The notes under the pieces were generated by a model, which was not told where the DNA came from, searched no databases, and worked only from the letters and a program-made list of their open reading frames with translations. Positions 11,856-23,024 of a DNA stretch of 64,000 bases are shown here, piece by piece. The position numbers and the translations under genes are program-made. How positions within the stretch are numbered: the stretch's first letter is position 1; every line of letters begins with the position of its first letter. This stretch comes from Odontesthes bonariensis. Lineage: Eukaryota; Chordata; Actinopteri; Atheriniformes; Atherinopsidae. The stretch spans positions 19,893,536 through 19,957,535 of the forward strand of contig NC_134524.1 in the NCBI RefSeq assembly GCF_027942865.1. Direction: 5' to 3'.

Positions 11856-14307
11856 TAGTGGATTATATCTTCTTTAACTTATTATGACTCGAGCAAACAG
11901 TTTAAAATAGCACCAGAACCTAAGCAGTGTTTGAAAACTAGCTCCTGAAACCTGAGGAGTCTCTGTAAAACTTGACAGAATTGGCAATGCGCACTAAAAA
12001 TCCTCCTTTCTCAGCCTCCGATTAATGCGTGTCTAGTTTGACTCGAGTCCAAGTTATGTGACCCTCTGAAAGTCCTTGCCTCAACCCTATCAATACTTTT
12101 TTGACCAAGTTTAACCATTCAACGTGCTGCTCTACCATTTGGTAGAGCACATTTTTCACTGACTGTACTCTGTCTTATCAAAGATTAATGGAGGTGAACC
12201 TGCAAAAACCATCTCTAAAACTTAGTTTAGGTATGTAATGCCAAAAGAAAGCATGTGTTATGATGTTAGTTTTTCAAAATGTCATATTCTTACCAGAAAG
12301 TGTCACCCCAACCATGTGTGAAAAAGGCAAAAAACAGTTATACTTTGATAGATTATACGGTAAATGGAGTTTCATTCACCACTTTGAAAAGTGCCATTTA
12401 AGAAAGAAGGAGAGGTTTTGTTGGTTGGTACAAATCCTGTCCAGATTAATCCTTTTTACAGTCCTTTCACTTTTCTACTTCCCTCCTGACCCACTAATGG
12501 CTCTTCTTTAAAAGAACATGTTTAATTTGGATTTAGAATTGGAGGTTTGGATATTCAAAATGATATGATTATCGTTAAATAAATATACATTGTCACGCAC
12601 AACAGTTTAATGCTCATTTGTCTCAGTACCTATCACATGAAGCTATACAAATCCAACACAAAACATCCCCCGAAAACTTGAACTACGAGGTATTGTACAG
12701 GTGGACAAACATTCCTATCTCCTGTCCATTCTAATATTCAAATCAAACTTCCAGAGATTGATATACAATGTTTATTCTCAGCCCACATCAGCCACTCAGC
12801 ACAGTTGGTCGAGACAGGTCAGGGCATCAGACTGAGGCCAGTGAAGACGGGGAAACAGAATGTAAGTCAAGATCTGTTGTCGTACTTTGGATATGAAGTT
12901 GATTTAGTTTACCCAATATTTTCAAACGTTTCTATAGTTTTGAGAAATTCTTATTCAGTACTCTATTAACCCCTTTTCACCTGATGCAAATGGTGTCTTG
13001 TGCAATGCTGAAGTTTTACAAGAGCGTGTTTTATATTTAATGAAAACATGAAACCTATGTCCCCTGAGGAGAATAAATACAACCTGCTCTATCAGGGGTT
13101 TGGCAGTTAACTTGTGTATCTAAGGCAGGGATCTCAAACTCTGGTGTCCTGCAGATCTCTTCATCCAGAGACACTGGCTGCTTCTCTCTGCTGTAGCTTT
13201 GATGGCCAAATGCTGGCTCTGATCCCCTAAAATGACTAAATGTAAATATATCTACTGGGATAAATAGAATTTGTCAATTAAAAATGTCAATTTAATAATA
13301 AAAGCATTTTAGTTGTGTATTAATTTAACTGAAATGATCTGAATATTTGCATTTAGGAGACGCAGGACTTTTACAAACCTGTAAAGAAAAAAAAAACCCT
13401 GCTCTGCGTTACTGAAAGATTATTTGGACTGTAACCTGTCAAACCTCCACACATTAAGCTTGTGTCTGTCTGTCGACTGCAAATATCCTTCGACGATTAA
13501 AACACATCACTCCTTATGCTGATGTGAAATGAAGAACTCAAACTTTAAAATTTTTATTTTTATTTTTTAATTTTTAACCCCTTGTCCTGTCCAGCATTAT
13601 GGCAGCAGAATTGTAATCTGAATACTGTTTATGCCAAACACATTTTATATGCCAAGGGAAGCTTTATGAATGTAAAGCTCCCCTTGATGAAGAACTCAAA
13701 CTTTAACACTTAACATGACTAACTGAGGCCTGTGGAATCTGAAATGTAGCTCTTGGTTTTTTTGGCAGCTGTCTTCAAGGTTTTTTTCATTTGTGAGTAA
13801 TCTTCCTCCCTGTATAATTGGTCTTACAACATTTCCCAGACTGATGGGGCAACAATTACTTCTCTAAGACCCTCGCTGATGCCTTTCCTCCTTGGCTTTG
13901 TGTTAACACACACCTGAATGCTCCAGACCAGCAAACTGCTTAAACTTTTGCTTTTTTAAGAGGTGCTCACACTTGCTGAGGATCATTTAATCGGGTGCGT
14001 TTGATCAGCAGCACCCAGCGGCTACTTACCCTCCTAATTTCTATAGAATCAGCGATGCTGGACTTAGTTTTTCTCTCTGTGATTTTGCATTTTGCGGTAG
14101 CTTTTGTTACTCGCATGTGTTTAACTGGAATGAAAAAGCTGGCAGATTTAAATGCTCACCGCTCGTTTTCCTTTTCTCTAAGGTTATCAGCCTGTTGCAC
14201 ACCTCTTTTAAACAAACGATAGGTTTAATGCAAAGCCAAGTAGTTAACATAACTGCATTTTCTCTCCTCAGTTTAGAATATAACTGACTCCATCCAACAG
14301 AGCAAAG
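11856..14307. other. Intergenic region upstream of lectin copy 2
   Basis: AT-rich, with no supported gene. At about 13130-13210 a motif starting cagggatctcaaactc resembles one end of a hAT-type repeat, but no opposite end was seen. Confidence 0.4.
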
Positions 14308-16070
14308 ATGCAGCTGAGTTTGTTTCTGCTCATTCTGATGGGTAAGTGGATCTGCAGCAATGCTACAGTTGAACACTGTCTGGAGTGTAAAAAAAAAAAC
14401 AATGCTATCATTTACTAAACTCAGAAGCTGATATATTATTTTTGGTAGAACATAGAAAAAAATACCAAATGCTGAAAGTGAGACATTTGACTATTTTATG
14501 CAAAACATTAGCTCATTAGTATTAGTTGCCATTGTGAATGATATTCTGGGCAGTTTTGTTTTACAATCAGCTTCAATGGTTTTTCTTTATTGGCTTTTAG
14601 GTCTGTGGTGTTTCACCACATGTCAACTCTACAACTATCACTTTATTAAAGAAGAGAAGAATTGGTCTGACGCCCAGAATTACTGCAGAGATAAATACAC
14701 CGACCTAGCCACAGTGTCTAACATGACAGACATGGGCAGACTCCTTGCGAGGGGGAAAGGAGAGAAAGGACCAGCTTGGATAGGTCTGTCCAACCAAACA
14801 GATGGCAACAGAACTTGGCACTGGTCTCTACCTGGGATGGAGTTCAATGAAAACGAAACTGCCTGGAATCCCGGAGAACCGAATGCTGGAGAAACTGTAA
14901 CCGCATGTGCGGCCATAAACTCGGACCTCAAATGGGTAGATGTGTTATGTGTGACTAAACAACGCTTTATCTGCTATAAAGGTAAGAATAGTTTGCCTGA
15001 TGTGTAAATTCAGCGCTGCACCAGATAAAAGTCTTTAATAGGCATCGTGTTTTATTTTCACACCTTTTCAGAAATTCAGTAACTGAACCAAGTAATGCTA
15101 AGATGAACATTTCTGTCACACTGGTATCACAGGCAAAGTTTCATAAGGGTTTGTTGATGCCAGTCCTGATGTTGCACACTTTTTAAACTGCTGTTTAGAA
15201 AGAAAAAAAAAAACATGTAAACTGTGATGTGAGTTTGTCTGTTTACTCCACAGAAAGTGAAACACCTGAGAAATTCCCTTTGGTTAAAGAAAATAAAAAC
15301 TGGTGGGAAGCTCAGAGCTACTGCAGAGAGAAGCACACTGACCTGATCAGCGGACTGCACCAGCTGCAAGATAAGAAACTGAATGGAAGGATTAACGGTA
15401 ACAAACAATATTTAATCGGTCTGTTCAGAGACACCTGGAAGTGGTCAGATGGGAGCAGTTTTTCTTTCAGACACTGGGATCCTCAGGATTATTTGACAAG
15501 TTTTCAGCAAAACAAGAACCAATGTGCTATGATCCAACTGAATGAGCAACGGAGGTGGAAGACTGATGACTGTGACAAAGAAAACCCCTTTTTCTGTTAT
15601 GAAGGTAAGAGGTTTTCTATCAATGAAGACAACACTTAAGGCCTTCCCATTGGCCTGAGTTTGGAGTCATGAACTGAACTGAAGTTTTGATGCTTTGTTT
15701 TGTTTCTGTAACTTCCACGACAGACAACGTGATCCTGATCAAGGAAAAGATGAGCTGGGAGGACGCCTTGTACTACTGCAGAGATCACCACCATGACCTG
15801 GTCACCATCAGTAACCTTGACGAGCAGAGATGGGTCCAGGAGAAAGCCAAGAGCGCCACGACTCCTTTTGTCTGGACGGGAGTGCGCTACACCTGCACCC
15901 TGGATTTCTGGTTCTGGGTCAGCGACGAGGCGGTCAGCTATAAGAACTGGGCCTCCGGTAAAGAGATGGATGAGTGTAACATGTCTGGAGCCATGGAAAC
16001 GGGAGGACAGCATAAGTGGTTCAAAAAGAATGATGCTGAGGAGTTTCATTTCCTCTGTTCTAAGTCTTAA
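14308..16070 (+). CDS. Three-CTLD C-type lectin-like secreted protein (copy 2)
   Basis: Four exons: 14308-14341, 14601-14981, 15254-15604 and 15724-16070. They sum to 1,113 nt, 370 codons plus stop, with the same phases as copy 1. Exon 1 encodes MQLSLFLLILMG (signal peptide start). Domain 1 keeps EPN in NPGEPNAGE but has WVD in KWVDVLC instead of WND, so the calcium site is partly altered. Domains 2 and 3 are close to those of copy 1; domain 3 differs at two residues (E to K and K to T). A possible poly(A) signal AATAAA lies at 16159-16164, with ATTAAA about 25 nt upstream. Copy 1 reads AATAAT at the matching place. It lies tail to the right and copy 1 tail to the left, giving a head-to-head pair about 4.9 kb apart. 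Confidence 0.85.
14437..14530. mobile_element. Short Tc1/mariner-type repeat remnant in lectin copy 2 intron 1
   Basis: The stretch matches the first part of the degenerate transposon at 44861-45690, for example gaacatagaaaa ... gtgagacatttgactattt ... gaaaacattagctcat-like. Confidence 0.5.
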
Positions 16071-16364
16071 ATCCCTCTCTCCTCACTCCTCATTTATTCT
16101 GTGTGATTTTGGTTGTGTGTTCCTTAAATTTCTATTAAAGCTGTCTGGGAAATGTAGAAATAAAGAATTGAAGTGGAGCTAATTCAGTCAATAACCGTAG
16201 AGTTGAATTTATGGGTTAGGCTTTATTTTCCATGAGTATATGCTCTCATGTCATATGTGTGCCCTCTCAAAGCAATGAGGTAAAGTTGTTTGAGGTAAAT
16301 TTACCGATGGATATTTAACTATAAATGTTAGCTTAGTTTTTGAAATGGTGATGGTTATGTTCTA
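15146..16364 (+). repeat. Right arm of the inverted lectin duplication
   Basis: Reverse complement of 6724-7965; see that entry. Identity is high through intron 3 and the 3' flank, not only through the exons, so the duplication or a later gene conversion is recent. Confidence 0.85.
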
Positions 16365-16554
16365 TGAAATCATGTAATCTAATAACAGTTTAATGAGTTT
16401 TGTTCTGACCAATAATGGAATTCCTCTTATGCTATACAAACATAGTTTCCAGTGAAGAAGTTTTACAAACTGCAACAACACTCGTTTTTTTTGTGAATGA
16501 CGTTTTTCTGAAACAAATGTTTCTCTTTGATACAAAAAGCATTTCCACCTGGAC

Positions 16555-17290
16555 AACCAGCTTTGGCAGCAGTCACACTGCTCTAGGAATGAGGCAAAGG
16601 GATGAAATAGGAATAAGATGAAAATGAATAAAAACAAGACTAATACCAGAATAAAATACGGCAGCGGGCTCTGGATTTTGCAGCGCTGTTACAGAGTCCA
16701 TGGAAGGCTGCTGATTCTCATTCATAGGCTGATGCTTACGGAGGCTAGACATTTGCCATAATATCTCCATGTCTTAATGTACATTTCTCTTGCTAAATAA
16801 AACTACTTCTTTTGCACGTTACTTTGTTGTCATCTCTGAAATCGAGACGCTCAGTGGCTGCTTCATGACATAATAAGATTAAAATCATTATTAAATTAAA
16901 GCAGCAATCAATGATCTTCTGTACATTTGCAAAATGTTCTGGCAAAATAGTGATGATTTAGATAACCTTTGATGCTTAATATTTGTGGTTGTCATAGGCA
17001 ACTGTGTTTGGCATTTGTATCTAAACCCGGCAATTGGTCTACTTTCAAGTCTGTTACATTAAAGCTTGTAACGTCAGAAAAAAAGTAATAAACACTGTTC
17101 AAACTGCACAGAACAGCTGATACTGAGAGAAGACCACAGATAGACACTGGACAAACATGTCACAACACCTTGCTACATATTTACAATGCAAATATCTGCA
17201 CTGGGTTACGTCAAAGCAAAAAGAGTCAGGGTCTGTCCTCACCTGTAACATTTTGTGCTAAATGAAAATTTGCATAGCTTCTCACATTAT
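16555..17290 (+). repeat. Mirrored lectin upstream sequence
   Basis: Counterpart of 10730-11330 in inverse orientation. It leads into the orphan signal-peptide exon at 17383. Confidence 0.55.
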
Positions 17291-17382
17291 ACCATTTTCC
17301 TAAATAAAGAAATGAAACGAGTCTTTGAGCTCCACAAAGTATCTGTTGAAATTAAACAGTAATTTCATTTAACAGAGCAAAG

Positions 17383-17419
17383 ATGCAGTGGAGTGTGTAC
17401 CTGCTCATCCTGATTATGG
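17383..17419 (+). pseudogene. Orphan lectin signal-peptide exon
   Basis: MQWSVYLLILIMG matches exon 1 of the two lectin genes (MQRSVYLLILMG, MQLSLFLLILMG). It has one extra codon and a weak donor (G/GTTATA) where the others have GTAAGT. No lectin-domain exon follows before gene A's 3' end. I infer the remnant of a third copy. Confidence 0.6.
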
Positions 17420-17919
17420 GTTATATTGGGTTATATTTTGTGTGATAGATTTGATAAATAACCTGAACATTTCATCTCATAAGCATGCATCAGATGGTAG
17501 CACAGCAGCACCCAGAATCCATTTGAATAAAGGCAAATGGTGGCAGTAGCACCCAGACATGCAACTGTTGCTGTCTCTGCTGCTATTATTTTAAACTTAT
17601 TTTAAAGTTCAACAGCTTTGAAAGGGTCAGTGTCAACAGGCAAAGCTGCTCTCGTGCTCTGCAAGTTTTCTTTAGTTTGTTTAACAGGATCAGGAATCAT
17701 TTGGCGTCTAAGGCAGATTTTTAAAACATCATAATCACCATTATTCAGTCAGCAAAATAAATCAACTAAAACGGTGCATTTTGGCAGTTTACTGGTGTGG
17801 ATCATTCAGATACCAACTAGATTATATTAAACTGGCAAATGGGTTAGGGTTAGAATGATCTGAAGCAGGAACTATTAAAGCCATTTTCTTTTCACTCAAA
17901 CAAATCAAAACATTTGTTA
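17420..17919. other. Spacer without recognised feature
   Basis: No gene or repeat family recognised. Confidence 0.35.
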
Positions 17920-18565
17920 CAACCTCAATTCCCAAAATGTTTGGACCCAGTGGAAAATGTCAAAACAGAATACAATGACTTCCAGATCTCTTAATCCAGG
18001 GCTCTTCAACGTTTTTCAGGCCAGGGACCCCCAAACTGATGGAGAGTTGGAGCAGGGACCCCCCTACTATTTATATGGCATACAATTGTGTTTTATATTT
18101 AACGGGGCCTAGTGCCGTGTATAAACATAGCTACTCTGTTATTGTACATTCAATACTAAGCTATTCAAATAATACACAGGTTAATATATTCATGTTTTTA
18201 TTTTAAACATGTGCAAGGTACAGGGTGGCCGTGCCACTGCCATTTATAAACAAACATCTTGCATACAACACTGAGCTATTCAAATAATCCACAGATTTTT
18301 AAACATGCATGTAGATGGGACAATGAATCCTCAAACCATCTGTGGATGGCACACGTTTGCACACAATTTGTGAGAAAAAACTGTTTGAAAAAAAAAAGAA
18401 ATGTTAAAAATTGTCTAATCAACCAAAGATTTCGCGACCCTCCTGCAGTACCTTCGCGGACCCCCTGTTGAAGACCTCTGTCATAAACCAATGCTTTATT
18501 CACAATAGAACGTAGAAAACAAAGCAAATGCTGGAAGCAAGACGTTTGACTTTCTGATGAAATAT
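17920..18565. mobile_element. Tc1/mariner-type repeat remnant split by a hAT insertion
   Basis: The left part (17920-17996) and right part (18481-18565) join into one stretch similar to 44861-44990. The 484 bp between them is the hAT element listed next. Confidence 0.55.
17997..18480. mobile_element. Non-autonomous hAT element
   Basis: The ends are cagggctcttcaac and, as reverse complement, cagaggtcttcaac. Flanking 8-mers tcttaatc and tcataaac agree at 6 of 8 positions, the size of a hAT target duplication. There is no coding content. It has inserted inside an older Tc1/mariner-type remnant. Confidence 0.7.
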
Positions 18566-18883
18566 ATTACCTCTACTTGACTTTAATGGCAGCAACAGGT
18601 ACATGACAGTAAAAGCAACAAACACTGGCAGCCCGGGAAATCACGACTTCAGGTGAGCAGAAAATTATGTACAGACGGACGCATTTTATTTTTGATATTC
18701 TCCTCCATGTTTCTCTCCCAACTCTCTTTACGGGCCTGAAATCAAGTGAAAATAAACACAAGTATGTATAGAGAACCAGTCAATAGTACAGAATACACAG
18801 TCTAATACTCTGTGATATTATCACGGCTGTTTTCAGCCAGCAGTAAAGGTTTATCAGTACCTGTGCCTGAATCTGGACTCACG

Positions 18884-21800
18884 TTACAAGTCAGAGCTCC
18901 TCTGCTGACCATCACATGTTTCTGTAAAGATGAACACAAGGGAAAAAAATAGTACACAGATTTCATTCATACCACATCCTTTAAGCAGGCTACTAGCTGA
19001 AAGGAAAATCTCAATACAACAATGTAAAGCTTTACTGCACACCAAACTGCGCACAATCGTTACTCTTCTGCAGTTTCACACTGAGGGTACTCACTCCTCT
19101 GACCGACCCCTCTGAGCTGAACATGAGGTCCAACATCTCCGTCCTCATCTGCCCCTCCACCTGAAATCGTGACAGTTTACGTGCTTGGAGGTCAGTTACC
19201 GAGTTGAAATCGGTTTTAAATGCAGGCCTTCATCATCAAATACAAGTACTGTACCATTTCCAGAGCCTCCGATTGACTCGTAAACGCTAGCATCACCTGT
19301 GGGCCAGTGAAAATAAAGGAATTTGTCACCCAGAAGCCCATGACATTGTTTTACACACTAAAAACTAGAACTATTAGAACGCAAACTAGTATTAGACTGA
19401 AAACTGACCGTGTAGAAGAGAGGAGTATATTTGCTGCGGACTGTCTCCTTGGTTACCAGTTTGGACTGTAGCAGAGGCCTGATGGGTTCTCTGAGACTCA
19501 GTGACTCTGGCACATGAAATGAAATTTTAAAGGAGCATTACTTTTTTTTTTTAAAACCTGCTTAAAGTTAGGCAAAATAACAAGGAATCTGTTGGGTATT
19601 GCTGTTATGCAGACAATTAGGACGGAAAGCGTTGCACGGACCTCTTGCAAAATGTCTCTGTGGAAGAGAGAGTAATTATTACGTTAATGTGATACTGAAA
19701 TGGCAACTTTAAGAAACAGAGTGAAACGACTGCAGCATCTCACCGTTTGATTTTGTGCACCAGCAGATAAGCGACATTGTTAGGATGACGGCCAGCAATC
19801 CACCACTGACCAGTCCAACAATCAGTGACACAGGGGTGGATGCGTTGAGTTCATCTGTCAGTGGATGGCATGAAAGAAGACCTCAGTCATTGTAGAAATG
19901 AGACCTGTTCTGATCGGTTTTTATTTGGCGGTTCATGGAAAGACTGATATTCAATTATATTGTCTCTCATTAACTTAGACAAAAAAAATGTGGCAACCTT
20001 CCAAGTTTAGACTAATAGTCATACTCACATTTCACTGACATCCAACTCTGTGGGGAAACCTCTCCTGAATGCTCACACTTGTAGAAGCCTTCGTCTGACT
20101 TTGACACTGCAGAGATCGTCAGCTCCTCTTTGTCGCCGTTTTGAATCACCTCGTCATTTTTGTAGAAAGCAACAGCGGAGGTAAAGTTTTCTTTCCTCAG
20201 CTTGCAGCTCAGCGTTACGGATGATCCCTCATTCACTGGATGGACAGGACTCACCAGGAGAATATGTCCGTCTGCAGAAGAGTACAGCAGCAAACACGCA
20301 TTCAGTGTTGTACCGCGCATTCGAAAGATGCATCTTTGTGTTTTTCGTCTTCTGTTTTGAATGAATCCATTTCTTTCTAAATGTTTCACCAAGGATTTGT
20401 CGACAATTGGTATTCATTTTTACGGCAGTACAAAACTAACGAGGTATCACACTAGCACTTTTACAGTTAAAGTTTAGCCATTTAATAGATAAAAGAAAAA
20501 GAAAACCTGCCATGTATGGTGATGTTGACTGCATTGCTGAACTCCCCTGATGTAGACTCACACCAGTACAGTCCATTATAGGGAGAGTAACTCTCTATGT
20601 CATACATGGATAGATACATTTCCCACATGTTATGTAATAATTCTTGGAAATAGTTGTGTTCTATTGGCGACCTCATACAGCTCCACTCAGCAGAGTCTCC
20701 ACCAAACCCCAGTGAGACAGACTCAGAGGTGAAGTGCTGCACTCTGCCAGGATTCACTGTGATGGATGCTGATGGATGAAAACCTAAGGGAAAAAAAGCA
20801 GTGAGGAGCAAAACAAAGAGCCAAACAAAAATCACAAGCGGTCCTTCGATGACACGATGACACCCAGACAGTTTTGTACAATGTGTGTGACAGTTACTGT
20901 TTGTTGCCTGAAATGTTTGCCCATAGGTGCGACTGTCTTTACTGCTGTATGGATGAACAAGCTGAGTCTTTGTTCGACATGAGTCAAAGGAAAGAAAGCA
21001 AACGACAACAACAAAAAAAAAAAACTGACCTCCAGACCACACAAACTGCGTTTTGCTGTAATCAGTGTAAAACACTGGGTCTCCTCTTCCAGCTCTACAT
21101 CCGTACCCTGCCGTTTCTGCTTGTCCGTGAATGATGTAGGAACTTTCTTCAGTCTCCCTCGTGTTTCCAGGTAATGGCTCATATGTGTACAAGTAGCCAT
21201 GTCTATGTCTATGTCGAGCAGCATGCCTGCCAAACCAATCAGGAACAGCTTTGTACCAGTAGAACCTCCATCCTGCAGATGGATGTTCCACCTGACAGCT
21301 CAGAGTTACTGAGGCTCCAGGACTCAGCCACGATGGAGACACGGTGAGGACAGGGCTGGGGTGATCTGCTGGAGAGAGATTTGGTTACATGCAATGCTTG
21401 AATACACAAGTTGCGATATATAAAACTACACCATTGCTTCAAATTTGAGAAGAAACTGTTAATAAAACTGAATTGTCCTACGGTCAAATCTTGGCAGTTT
21501 GAAGGAGAAACTCCACTCGGTCGCATGTTGCGGTGCACTTTTCATCCTGCCTTTGCACCAGTAGTGCTGACCGTCTGATGAATAGTCTGCGGTAAACCTG
21601 ACTTCACTTTGGGTCGAAAGTTTATCCGACCCGGTCGTCAGCCATTCATAGGTCCACTCCGTGTTTCCCCCGTGGATCTCACATCTCAGAGAGATGGTCT
21701 CTCCATAGTAAGTGGCAGGCCAGTTGGCCTGCCGCATCACAACAGGCCGATTTGTGTCTGTGTTCAAAATTCACCAACAAGATACAAAATTGCACATGAA

Positions 21801-22993
21801 ATATCAAGAAAAAAAGTTAATCTATATGTAAAATTCACAGACATAGTACTTTAAAAAAAAAAAATTTTTTTCAACAACAACTCTTTGCCACACACCAATT
21901 CTGTTAATACTGATTGAATCACTGTACTCTGTGTAGTACAGACGGTCTCCCCTTCCTCCTCTGCACCAGTACAGTCCTCCCTCTGAGACACTTATTTCCC
22001 CAGCAGAGGAGGATTCTACCTCTTCAGCTCCAGAGGTCTTCCTGCCTCTGTACCAGTAGTATTTCCAACCAGATGATGACGGTCTCACAGAGCAGATCAG
22101 AGTCACACTGCCCCCTACTGGAACAACTCCTCCGGAGGCGCTGAGGTGTGCCTTTGGTCTGCATTCTGTTCAGTTCAGAAGAAATAAAAGACCATTGCTA
22201 TTGTCCCTGTGTCTTAGCACATTGACAGGGTTGAATAAACTCTCTTAGTTCTTTGTAATACCAAACCAGCAATTCTACTGTGTGTTAAATATTCAATTCT
22301 TGCAGATTTTAACACATATAGTTAACAGTAATACGCAGGGCTGTAGTGGTCAAATTAGAGGTGGGTAAACTATGAATTTTTTGATCAGACAGACCGTGAC
22401 GCGACGCAACACAACGTGACGCGACACAGCACAAAGCAACGCAAGGTGTCGCGAATCTGTATGGCTGTCCTGGCCATATTCCATGACGTTATCAGTTAAA
22501 GTCATATTAAATCAATGACAGTCAACAAATGTGTTTGTAGTTTGTAGTTTATTAAATTTCAAATTTCAACAGTAAAGAAAAGTATGTGTAGAGTAAGAAC
22601 TATCTACAGTAGATATAGTGTGTGTGTGGTTGTTTGTGTGTGTGTGTTAGTATGCATGCTTTTTAAAGTAGTGCCCAGAGGGCCTCCTTGTCCGCTACGT
22701 CAGGTTCTGCCTTGCAGGGGCGTGTTCTGGGGTCCATGGCTCCCCTGTGCTTCACCAGCCAGGACTTCATTTCCAGGACACCAAATTTATTTTGGATTAC
22801 AGTGAACCCTCGTTTTTCGCGGGGGTTACGTTCCAAAAAGAACCCGTGATAGGCGAAATCCGTGAAGTAGAAACCTTTTTTTTTTTTTACAATTATTATA
22901 CAATGAAATACTGCATAATGCATTGAAACCAAAGAACAAAGCCGTTTTACAGGCCCAAGCATTTGTTTAACAAATAAAAGTACTGTATAAACG

Positions 22994-23024
<31 letters not shown>

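Noticed and set aside
11450-11887. 145-codon hydrophobic frame
   Set aside because: T-rich repeat sequence; hydrophobicity follows from poly-T content.
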